Below, piece by piece: positions 47,747-55,293 of a DNA stretch of 64,000 nucleotides. Source of the DNA: Bacteroidales bacterium M6 (GTDB lineage: Bacteria > Bacteroidota > Bacteroidia > Bacteroidales > Muribaculaceae); contig LUJQ01000003.1 in assembly GCA_001689485.1 (NCBI GenBank), forward strand, positions 45,895 to 109,894, written 5' to 3'. The position numbers and the translations under genes were made by a program. A model generated the notes under the pieces. That model was not told where the DNA came from and made no database searches. It saw nothing but the letters and a program-made list of their open reading frames with translations. The stretch's first letter is position 1; each line of letters starts with the position of its first letter.

Positions 47747-48742
47747 CTAGGATTTGATATTTATTACCGTCGTGATCCATCCTTCCACACTTACGTCAAA
47801 TCCCCCGCCGGTCGGCGGCCCCGATTCAGGTAAGTCCAGCCCGGAAATACGTATGGCCACATGAAGCGGGTCGGAAGCACCACGTGCCTGACCTGTGACA
47901 TCGAAAGTATAGCATAGTTTTTGCCCGTCGGCAAGCCAAATGTAAAGCGACAATATATTTGGCGCATCCCCTTCGGAAGGGAGCCCGTAAGTTAAAAAAT
48001 TTCCGCTTATGGTGCTTTTACCGTCGGCAACGGCCTTCACCGGCAAAGTGACAGCACTGCCACGAAACATATCCGACGGCCGCAAATATGAAGCCATCCC
48101 GCTCATGGATGCACAAACATGCGCCACACCGCCCAAATTGGAAACATCGCCGACTATAAAGCTGTATTCCGCCACGATGCGTCGCGGATACATAACAAGC
48201 AACCGTTTGTCGCTATGGTCGGTAGAGGCACCGGCAGTACGTGTCACATCGACCCCGTCCGGTCGCAGATCGCAACTGCTGCATGAGCCGCACCACAACA
48301 TGTCGGGACAGATTTCAACGCTTTCACCCTGCCCTGTAACGTCCGGGCCCAACGGCCTGTCGATAGTACCGCCAAGCCCGTCGTAAAGCCCACCTTTGCG
48401 ACAATAAAACGCGAACTCATCATAATCGCCTTTGCGTCCGAACAACACCCCTGATGTATCATCATTAAACGCCATTACCGAATATTCACCGTCAGGCAAC
48501 TTCACCTCGCCACCTGTGCGGCCAGGGAAATCGAATCGCCACTCCTCACCCTCAGCCGGGAAAAACACATATGCCATCCCTTCCGGGTCGGCATCAGGCG
48601 CATACAGCCAATCACTATCGACCAAGAACGCCCCTACCGACTCCGTGGGGCAATCATCGTAGTCGTAAATAAGGCTACATCCACTGGTCAAAGCCACGGT
48701 CAGTATGAACAAAAACGGCAGAAACAGGCGTTCGGGTCTCAT
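47747..48742 (-). CDS. DUF5119 (Mfa2/FimB-like) lipoprotein
   Basis: 331 residues with lipobox TSGC at about residue 22 followed by SLIYDYDDCP, the usual start of Mfa2/FimB-type anchor proteins. SVMAFNDDTSGV and the C-terminal beta region fit DUF5119. It probably anchors or starts the fimbria formed with the neighbouring fimbrillin. Contains a Cys-rich patch (CGSCSSC, about residue 152). Confidence 0.82.
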   Translation of the reverse strand: MRPERLFLPFLFILTVALTSGCSLIYDYDDCPTESVGAFLVDSDWLYAPDADPEGMAYVFFPAEGEEWRFDFPGRTGGEVKLPDGEYSVMAFNDDTSGVLFGRKGDYDEFAFYCRKGGLYDGLGGTIDRPLGPDVTGQGESVEICPDMLWCGSCSSCDLRPDGVDVTRTAGASTDHSDKRLLVMYPRRIVAEYSFIVGDVSNLGGVAHVCASMSGMASYLRPSDMFRGSAVTLPVKAVADGKSTISGNFLTYGLPSEGDAPNILSLYIWLADGQKLCYTFDVTGQARGASDPLHVAIRISGLDLPESGPPTGGGFDVSVEGWITTVINIKS

Positions 48743-48888
48743 ATCAAAACATAAACACCACTGACATCATAACAGTTCGCCCCAAAGAAGCGAATATCCC
48801 CGCCACGGAGACAAGTTTTCATCCTGACAGGGTGATGCTTGGGGAATTTTTCGTAATTTTGTAGATGATTTGCATTTAATCCGGGCGG

Positions 48889-50397
48889 ATGATTGACTTT
48901 ACGGGGATTTCCCGGCCATATTTCGAGAGGGTGTATGAAGCCGAACTAAAGGCAGAGGAGCATCTCGAAGCGGGGCAGCGCGGTCTGCTCTGCAATTTTG
49001 TCGCATCCGCACGCACAACAGTCATCGGCCAACGGTTCGGGTTCGGTAAAATCCGGGATTACGAGGAATTTGCCGCCAAAGTCCCGCCAGGGGAATATTC
49101 CTCTATCCGCCAGGATGTCATGAAAATGATGGAAGGGGCGCGTGATGTGCTATGGCCGGGTGCCGTACACAGGTTCGCCCAATCATCAGGCACATCCGAC
49201 GGCAAAAGCAAATTCATCCCTATAACCGGGCGCTGCCTCAGCCGGGGTCACTACCGAGGCGCGGCATTCTCACTGGCCTCCTACCTGCACCATGCCCCCC
49301 ACAGCCATGTTTTCGGGGGGAAGAACTTCATTCTTGGGGGCAGCTTCGCCAATGAGTTGCAACTGCGCAAAGAAGTTAAGGTCGGGGATTTGTCGGCAAC
49401 ACTTATCGACCGCATAAACCCATTGGTCAACCTTTTCAGAATACCCTCAAAACATGTGGCACTTATGGAGGACTGGCAGCGTAAACTCCCCGCCTTGGTG
49501 GAAGCTTCGCTGAAAGCCGACGTCCGTTCCATATCGGGAGTGCCGTCATGGTTCCTGACAGTGCTGAAACAGGTAATTGAACAAGCCGGGGCAAACACCA
49601 TACACGACGTATGGCCAAATCTCGAGGTGTTTTTCCATGGCGGGATATCCTTCAGCCCCTACCGCAGCCAATATGACCGCATAACGGCTCCCGGCAGAAT
49701 GAACTACTGGGAGAACTATAACGCCAGTGAAGGATTCTTCGGTGTGCAGGCGCGTCCGGGTTCTAAAAACATGCGCCTGCTGATGAACACCGACGTGTTC
49801 TACGAGTTCATCCCGGCCGCCAACCCCTCATCCGCCCCCGTCCCCTCCTGGGAAGTGAAAACAGGCGAGGTTTATGCCCTCGTTATAACCTCGAGCAACG
49901 GGCTCTGGCGTTACCCGCTGGGCGACACTGTGAGAATCGAATCTACAGACCCGTTGGAAATAACCATAGCCGGACGAACAAAACATTTCATCAATGCCTT
50001 CGGCGAAGAGGTAATGGTGCATAACACCGACGCCGCACTGGCCAAGGCTTGCTCCGCCACCGGGGCGGAAGTGCTCAACTACACCGCCGCGCCGGTGTAT
50101 GCCGGCGACCACACACGCGGACGCCACCAATGGCTGGTAGAATTCGCCATCCCCCCGGAAGATATGCAGCAGTTCGAGCAAATACTTGACCAGGCGCTCC
50201 AACAGGAGAACTCCGATTACCAGGCCAAACGGACAGGCGGCATATTCCTGGACAGGCTATCGGTTGAAACCGCCGCACCGGGACTTTTCGACCGATGGCT
50301 TGCATCGACAGGCAAACTCGGAGGCCAACGCAAAATCCCACGTCTTAGCAACGACCGTCGTTTCATCGACCCCATGCTTTCAATGAACATCAAATAA
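48889..50397 (+). CDS. GH3 auxin-responsive-promoter family protein (acyl-adenylate type)
   Basis: 502 residues of the GH3 adenylate-forming family. The ATP-binding motif is FAQSSGTSDGKSKFIP (about residues 98-113), with YNASEGFFGVQ and YPLGDTVRIES further on. Plant relatives join amino acids to hormones; the substrate in Bacteroidetes is unknown. A TAATTTTG -7 box is at 48854-48861. It opens a plus-strand run that continues with alkaline phosphatase after 34 bp. Confidence 0.9.
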   Translation: MIDFTGISRPYFERVYEAELKAEEHLEAGQRGLLCNFVASARTTVIGQRFGFGKIRDYEEFAAKVPPGEYSSIRQDVMKMMEGARDVLWPGAVHRFAQSSGTSDGKSKFIPITGRCLSRGHYRGAAFSLASYLHHAPHSHVFGGKNFILGGSFANELQLRKEVKVGDLSATLIDRINPLVNLFRIPSKHVALMEDWQRKLPALVEASLKADVRSISGVPSWFLTVLKQVIEQAGANTIHDVWPNLEVFFHGGISFSPYRSQYDRITAPGRMNYWENYNASEGFFGVQARPGSKNMRLLMNTDVFYEFIPAANPSSAPVPSWEVKTGEVYALVITSSNGLWRYPLGDTVRIESTDPLEITIAGRTKHFINAFGEEVMVHNTDAALAKACSATGAEVLNYTAAPVYAGDHTRGRHQWLVEFAIPPEDMQQFEQILDQALQQENSDYQAKRTGGIFLDRLSVETAAPGLFDRWLASTGKLGGQRKIPRLSNDRRFIDPMLSMNIK

Positions 50398-50431
50398 CCA
50401 AACAAGTAGACAATATCAACATCCAGACAAC

Positions 50432-51862
50432 ATGAAAACAATGCTTGCAATGAAACTTTCCGCCAAAATCCGCCCCCTGTTGGTAACCGGAGCGTTAGCC
50501 GCATCACTGGCTGCCGTGGCCGATACGCCAAAATATATATTCTATTTCATAGGCGACGGCATGGGCATACCCGAGGTAACGAACGCACAGCTGTATAACA
50601 AAAACGTGCTGAAAAATGAGAAGCCTTTGGTTATGACCACCTTCCCCGTCGCTTCCATGGCAACTACACATTCGGCAAACTCCGACGTTACCGATTCGGC
50701 GGCAGCAGGCACAGCACTTGCCACCGGAGTAAAAACAAAAAACAGCATGCTGGGGATGAGCCCCGACACCACCGCGGTCACTTCGATTGCCAAAGTGCTG
50801 TTCGATGAAGGCTACGGGGTGGGGCTTGTAACATCCGTGGCCATCGACGATGCAACCCCCGGGGCATTTTACACCCATGTGGCAAACCGTAGCCAGTTTT
50901 ACGACACCGGGCGGTTCCTGGCCGAATCGGGCTACCATTTCGCCGCAGGTGCCGCCCTGCGTGGAACAAAGGATAAAAAGGGCAATGACACCGGATTGCT
51001 CGATTATTTTGCAGAAAACAACGTCAGCATAAGCTACGGGCTTAACGATATCGACACAACGGCAGAACGCATCCTGGTACTCAGCCCGTTCCACAACGAA
51101 CGGAACAACTCTATAGGTTATGCCATCGACTCAATCGCCGGGGCGTTGACACTGCCGCAGCTCACCCGTGCCGGGCTCGACCACCTGATGCGTGTGTCGC
51201 CCGACAAATTCTTCATGATGGTTGAAGGCGGCGAAATCGACCATGCAGGCCATGGCAACGACGGAGGCACATCCTTACGCGAGGTAATCAGCCTCGACGA
51301 ATCCATCCGCATCGCCTATGAATTCTATCTGCAACATCCCGACGAAACCCTGATTGTGGTAACCGCCGACCATGAGACAGGAGGGATGTCGGTAGGTTGC
51401 GCCGCCACAGGCTACAGTGTGCAGCCCCAGCACGCCGCCGCACAAAAAATATCAAAAGAGCTGTTCAACGAGTTCTGCAAAACGAAATTCGAAAATAAAG
51501 AACCCTTTTCATGGACGGAGATGGAGCTGGTGCTCCGCGACAAACTCGGATTCTGGTCAACCGTAAGGCTTAATCCCGACGAGGAGGAGAGCATCAAAAA
51601 CATGTTTACCGAAATTTTCGAAAAACATAATGACGTAGGCGAGGAAAAAACACTTTATTCATCCTACAACCAGTTTGTTGTGCGGGTGTTTGACATCCTC
51701 AACTACAAATCCGGATTCGGATGGACCACCACGCACCACACCGGCTCCCCCGTGCCTGTTTATGCCATAGGTGCCGACTGCATGCTGTTCACCCCCTTGC
51801 AGGACAATACTGAAATCCCACGCAAAATCCTCAAAGCCGCAGGGCTGCAACTCCCGCAATAA
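50432..51862 (+). CDS. Secreted alkaline phosphatase
   Basis: 476 residues: signal peptide (about 1-30), then the PhoA fold starting YFIGDGMGIPEV with the metal-binding Asp. The nucleophile Ser is in VTDSAAAGTALATG, metal ligands in EGGEIDHAGHGND and VTADHETGGMS, and the last His in THHTGSPVPVYAIG. It hydrolyses phosphate monoesters in the periplasm or outside. A second in-frame ATG six codons in could be the start. Confidence 0.94.
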   Translation: MKTMLAMKLSAKIRPLLVTGALAASLAAVADTPKYIFYFIGDGMGIPEVTNAQLYNKNVLKNEKPLVMTTFPVASMATTHSANSDVTDSAAAGTALATGVKTKNSMLGMSPDTTAVTSIAKVLFDEGYGVGLVTSVAIDDATPGAFYTHVANRSQFYDTGRFLAESGYHFAAGAALRGTKDKKGNDTGLLDYFAENNVSISYGLNDIDTTAERILVLSPFHNERNNSIGYAIDSIAGALTLPQLTRAGLDHLMRVSPDKFFMMVEGGEIDHAGHGNDGGTSLREVISLDESIRIAYEFYLQHPDETLIVVTADHETGGMSVGCAATGYSVQPQHAAAQKISKELFNEFCKTKFENKEPFSWTEMELVLRDKLGFWSTVRLNPDEEESIKNMFTEIFEKHNDVGEEKTLYSSYNQFVVRVFDILNYKSGFGWTTTHHTGSPVPVYAIGADCMLFTPLQDNTEIPRKILKAAGLQLPQ

Positions 51863-51889
51863 ACGCCCCCTTACAAACTTTTCGCCACC

Positions 51890-52543
51890 ATGCTTGCCAA
51901 AGTAACGATGCTCCTGCTGGCTGCCACAGCCGCCTTTTCAATCCATGCCCTCGACTTGAAAGCCGTCGAGGTGGATGTGAAAATGCATCCTGACAGATTC
52001 CGGGAGCTTCTTAACCGCTTTGAACAAGCCGACACCACGCTTACGCCGACCGAACTGGCAACCATATATTTCGGTTATTCTTTTACAGCCGGTTATGATC
52101 CCACCGAGTCATTCGATGAAATCGGCCAGGCATATGATTCCGGCAACTACGAACGGGCCTCGCAACTTTGCAAGGAGGCATTGGAACTGAATCCCGTATC
52201 GCTGGAGCTGAATGTACTGGCGCTGGCAGCAGCCGACCGTATGAGCGGGAAAGCGTATTCCGGGGCCGACATTCTGCACTTCGGGATAAGAAGCGACCTT
52301 ATAGCCACAGCCATTCTGGAAAGCGGGCGCGGCACTATGGCCACATCGCCGTTCTTCGTAATATCGAAAGCCGATATGGAGCGGTTATTGACCAATGTGC
52401 TTGGCATAGAACGCATAGTCGACCGTACAAAGGTCGGAGATGTCGACGCCATAAAGGTAGTGTTTCCCGGAAGTGACCGGCAACATATACTTTATTTCGA
52501 CAACAGCCGCGAACAAATGTTCATGATTTCACAACCCCGATAA
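51890..52543 (+). CDS. DUF4919 protein, exported
   Basis: 217 residues with a signal peptide (about 1-20). The pattern TELATIYFGYSFTAGYDP and a helical TPR-like middle (YERASQLCKEALELNPVSLE) match DUF4919 of Bacteroidetes. Function unknown. It lies 27 bp after the phosphatase and 14 bp before the pseudokinase gene. Confidence 0.78.
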   Translation: MLAKVTMLLLAATAAFSIHALDLKAVEVDVKMHPDRFRELLNRFEQADTTLTPTELATIYFGYSFTAGYDPTESFDEIGQAYDSGNYERASQLCKEALELNPVSLELNVLALAAADRMSGKAYSGADILHFGIRSDLIATAILESGRGTMATSPFFVISKADMERLLTNVLGIERIVDRTKVGDVDAIKVVFPGSDRQHILYFDNSREQMFMISQPR

Positions 52544-52557
52544 ACCCACGCCACCAC

Positions 52558-53304
52558 ATGAGCAACGAACAACCCAAATGGACCGAAATCGAACACCTTC
52601 CCGAATGGGATGAGGATTTTTATGAGGTCTACACCGCAAAAAAACATGGCAAATGGGTGATGCTTAAAACCCTGCGGCCTGAACTGCGCGACAAGCCCGA
52701 ATATCGTGAGATGATTGAAAAGGAATTCGACGTGCGGTATAACCTGGCACACCCCAGCATCATCATGATTAACGATTTCGAAGAGGTGCCCGGGCTTGGC
52801 ATGTGTATCATCACCGACGACGTCTACGGGGATTCCCTGCGAAAACTCCTCGACAAAGGGGCGGTCGATGCCGATATACAGGAAAAAATCGTTACACGGC
52901 TTGTCGATGCCATAAGCTATATACAGACGAACCATATAGTGCACCACCCCATACGCCCCGAAACGGTCATATTCACCGAAAACATACGGAACCTTAAGGT
53001 AATCGACGTAGGTTTCGACCAACGCGAACACCTCACCCCGGCTGATGCCTCGGAGGATATCTACAATTTCGGCAAAGTGCTCGGCGAGGTACTGTCGGCC
53101 ACCGGCGACCGCAGCCCGAGGCTGCACCGCGTTGTCGAGAAATGCACCGCACCCGATCCACGCCGCCGCTTCCGCGATATTCCCGACCTGAGGATGGCAC
53201 TGTCAGGTGGCACAAACAAACGCCTGTATGTGGTAATCATAACCTTCCTGATAGTGATGATTGCCGTGCTTGCATGGTTCAGCATCAAAGACCCGGTGCT
53301 ATAA
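52558..53304 (+). CDS. Membrane-anchored protein kinase-like protein, probable pseudokinase
   Basis: 248 residues: kinase-like fold (about 1-215) and one C-terminal membrane helix (about 221-242). The ATP Lys (WVMLKTL) and its Glu partner are kept, but there is no Gly-rich loop and the catalytic loop reads HHPIRPETV in place of HRDLKPEN, losing both the catalytic Asp and the metal-binding Asn. The DFG equivalent is IDVGF. So ATP binding may persist but phosphotransfer is unlikely. The kinase domain would face the cytoplasm. It follows the DUF4919 gene by 14 bp. Confidence 0.75.
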   Translation: MSNEQPKWTEIEHLPEWDEDFYEVYTAKKHGKWVMLKTLRPELRDKPEYREMIEKEFDVRYNLAHPSIIMINDFEEVPGLGMCIITDDVYGDSLRKLLDKGAVDADIQEKIVTRLVDAISYIQTNHIVHHPIRPETVIFTENIRNLKVIDVGFDQREHLTPADASEDIYNFGKVLGEVLSATGDRSPRLHRVVEKCTAPDPRRRFRDIPDLRMALSGGTNKRLYVVIITFLIVMIAVLAWFSIKDPVL

Positions 53305-53336
53305 ACATGGCACACACCTAACGCCTGATTACGCTA

Positions 53337-53381
53337 AGAGATTGTCTAAAAATTTTTCCAAAAGATTTTTAGACAATCTCT
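53337..53381. mobile_element. Short palindromic family B element
   Basis: Perfect 17-bp arms AGAGATTGTCTAAAAAT / ATTTTTAGACAATCTCT with an 11-base loop. The sequence matches both ends of the 176-bp element at 9338. It may act as a terminator after the pseudokinase gene or be a deleted MITE. The remaining bases to 53431 hold no clear promoter. Confidence 0.6.
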
Positions 53382-53431
53382 AAATCAAAGATAACAAGTA
53401 AGTCATATCGACGTCACCGACACAATCTGCA

Positions 53432-54568
53432 ATGTCAACAATAGAGATTAGAAAAATAGCCCCCGAAGGCCGGGAGCTGAAAAAATATGTGCAATTCGGA
53501 ATCGACCTTTACGACGGCAACCAGTGGTTCGTCCCGCCGCTCGTCACCGATGACACAAACACACTCTCTCCTGCAATAAACCCGGCGTTCGAGTTCTGCG
53601 AAGCCCAAAGCTTCATGGCTTTCCGCGACGGCAAGCCCGTAGGGCGCATCACAGGCATAATCAACAGGCTGGTCAACGAACGGTCGGGGCAGAAAAGCCT
53701 GCGTTTCGGATTCGTGGACTTTATCGACGATGACGAGGTTGTCGACGCCCTGTTCAAAGCCGTCAGCGACTGGGGGCGTTCCAAAGGGATGACCTCTATT
53801 GTAGGCCCGATGGGGTTCACCGACATGGATCACGAAGGGATGCTCATCGAAGGATATGAAGAGCTGGGCACAATGGCCACAATCTACAATTATCCCTACT
53901 ATCCCCGCCACATGGAGCGTATGGGCTTCGAAAAGGAGACCGACTGGGTGGAATTCCGTATCACCGTGCCCGACTCGGTTCCCGAAAAGCACAAACGTAT
54001 AGCCGAACTCGTACAGAAACGTAACAACCTTAAAATCAAGAAATACACTTCTCGAAAAAAAATCAAAGAGGAATACGGTGTGGCGCTCTTCGAACTGATA
54101 AACGAAGCCTACGACCAACTTTACGGCTATTCCCCCCTGACACCCAGGCAGATTCAATATTACATAAAAATGTATCTCGGCATCATCAACCTCGACCTTG
54201 TGACCGTGGTGACCGATGCCGACGACAAGCTGGTGGCCATAGGCATCTCCATACAGTCGTTCTCGAAAGCACTGCAAAAAAGCCGCGGACGCCTGTTCCC
54301 GTTCGGATGGATGCACCTGCTGAAAGCCCTGTGGGGCAAGCCCGACAACACTGTCGACCTGCTCCTGATAGCCGTAAAGCCGGAATATCAGAACAAGGGG
54401 ATAAATGCACTGCTCTTCGCCGACCTTATACCCTATTACAACAAATACGGCTTCACCCATGCCGAATCAAACCCCGAGCTTGAAGATAATTCGAAAGTGC
54501 AGGACCAGTGGAACTACTTCGAAACCCGCCAGCACCGCCGCCGCCGCTCGTTCCGAAAAGACCTGTAG
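53432..54568 (+). CDS. GNAT-like N-acetyltransferase family protein
   Basis: 378 residues, a Bacteroidetes family with a GNAT fold: N-terminal half beta-rich (MAFRDGKPVGRITGIINR), then TDMDHEGMLIEGYEELGTMA, and a C-terminal acetyl-CoA-binding-like stretch (VDLLLIAVKPEYQNKGINALLFADL). The substrate is unknown. The C-terminus is strongly basic (RQHRRRRSFRKDL). Confidence 0.82.
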   Translation: MSTIEIRKIAPEGRELKKYVQFGIDLYDGNQWFVPPLVTDDTNTLSPAINPAFEFCEAQSFMAFRDGKPVGRITGIINRLVNERSGQKSLRFGFVDFIDDDEVVDALFKAVSDWGRSKGMTSIVGPMGFTDMDHEGMLIEGYEELGTMATIYNYPYYPRHMERMGFEKETDWVEFRITVPDSVPEKHKRIAELVQKRNNLKIKKYTSRKKIKEEYGVALFELINEAYDQLYGYSPLTPRQIQYYIKMYLGIINLDLVTVVTDADDKLVAIGISIQSFSKALQKSRGRLFPFGWMHLLKALWGKPDNTVDLLLIAVKPEYQNKGINALLFADLIPYYNKYGFTHAESNPELEDNSKVQDQWNYFETRQHRRRRSFRKDL

Positions 54569-54593
54569 ATAACGCAAGCTACCATAACCTGAC

Positions 54594-55184
54594 ATGCTAC
54601 CAAACTGTTACCAGCCCGGCACCCTCGAAGCCGGATGTGACGAAGCCGGACGGGGATGCCTGGCCGGCCCCGTGTTCGCCGCCGCAGTAATCCTTCCCGA
54701 CGATTTCCACCATCCATGGCTCAACGACTCAAAACAGCTCACCGAAAAGAAGCGTGAAGCCCTGCGCCCCATTATCGAACGCGAAGCCCTGGCCTGGGCG
54801 GTAGCCAGCTGCACACCGGGGGAAATCGACCAAATAAATATCCTTAACGCATCAATCGAGGCAATGCACCGGGCTCTCGACGCCCTGAAGGTGCGTCCAC
54901 GCAATGTAATTATCGACGGTAACCGCTTCAAACCCTATCGCGACCTCCCCTGGCAGACATTTGTCAAGGGTGACGGTCGGTTCGGCAACATAGCCGCAGC
55001 ATCAATCCTCGCCAAAACCCACCGCGACGAGTTTATGCGACAGCTCGCTGCCGATTTCCCGCCCTATCAATGGGAGATTAACAAAGGCTACCCTACAAAA
55101 GCCCACCGTGCAGCCATTGCCGCCCACGGCCCCACCCCCCACCACCGGCTTACATTCCGACTGCTCGACACCGGGGAGGTATAA
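54594..55184 (+). CDS. rnhB: Ribonuclease HII
   Basis: 196 residues, normal length. Active-site motif CDEAGRGCLAGPV (about residues 15-27) supplies the Asp-Glu pair, with later acidic residues in LNASIEAMHRALDAL and HRDEF. It removes RNA from RNA-DNA hybrids and misincorporated ribonucleotides. It lies 25 bp after the GNAT gene, in the same unit. Confidence 0.96.
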   Translation: MLPNCYQPGTLEAGCDEAGRGCLAGPVFAAAVILPDDFHHPWLNDSKQLTEKKREALRPIIEREALAWAVASCTPGEIDQINILNASIEAMHRALDALKVRPRNVIIDGNRFKPYRDLPWQTFVKGDGRFGNIAAASILAKTHRDEFMRQLAADFPPYQWEINKGYPTKAHRAAIAAHGPTPHHRLTFRLLDTGEV

Positions 55185-55189
55185 CCTGC

Positions 55190-55262
55190 AAGGCGGTGTG
55201 TCAAAATTCAATATTTTGGCACACCGCCTTGGTTTTCTCAAGTATGGCGAGGGTGCTGTCAG
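55190..55262. terminator. Stem-loop family A with conserved tail, copy 2
   Basis: Stem AAGGCGGTGTGtCAAAAT and inverted partner (55190-55230), then a tail ending TATGGCGAGGGTGCTGTCAG as at 29120-29139. It lies between the convergent rnhB and M6 protease genes and can end both. Confidence 0.7.
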
Positions 55263-55293
55263 AATGGTTCACACACCCTGCGGGAAAGGGGAA

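Noticed and set aside
53435..54460. 341-codon minus-strand frame opposite the GNAT-like gene
   Set aside because: A long shadow due to codon bias; the plus-strand reading has the coherent protein family match.
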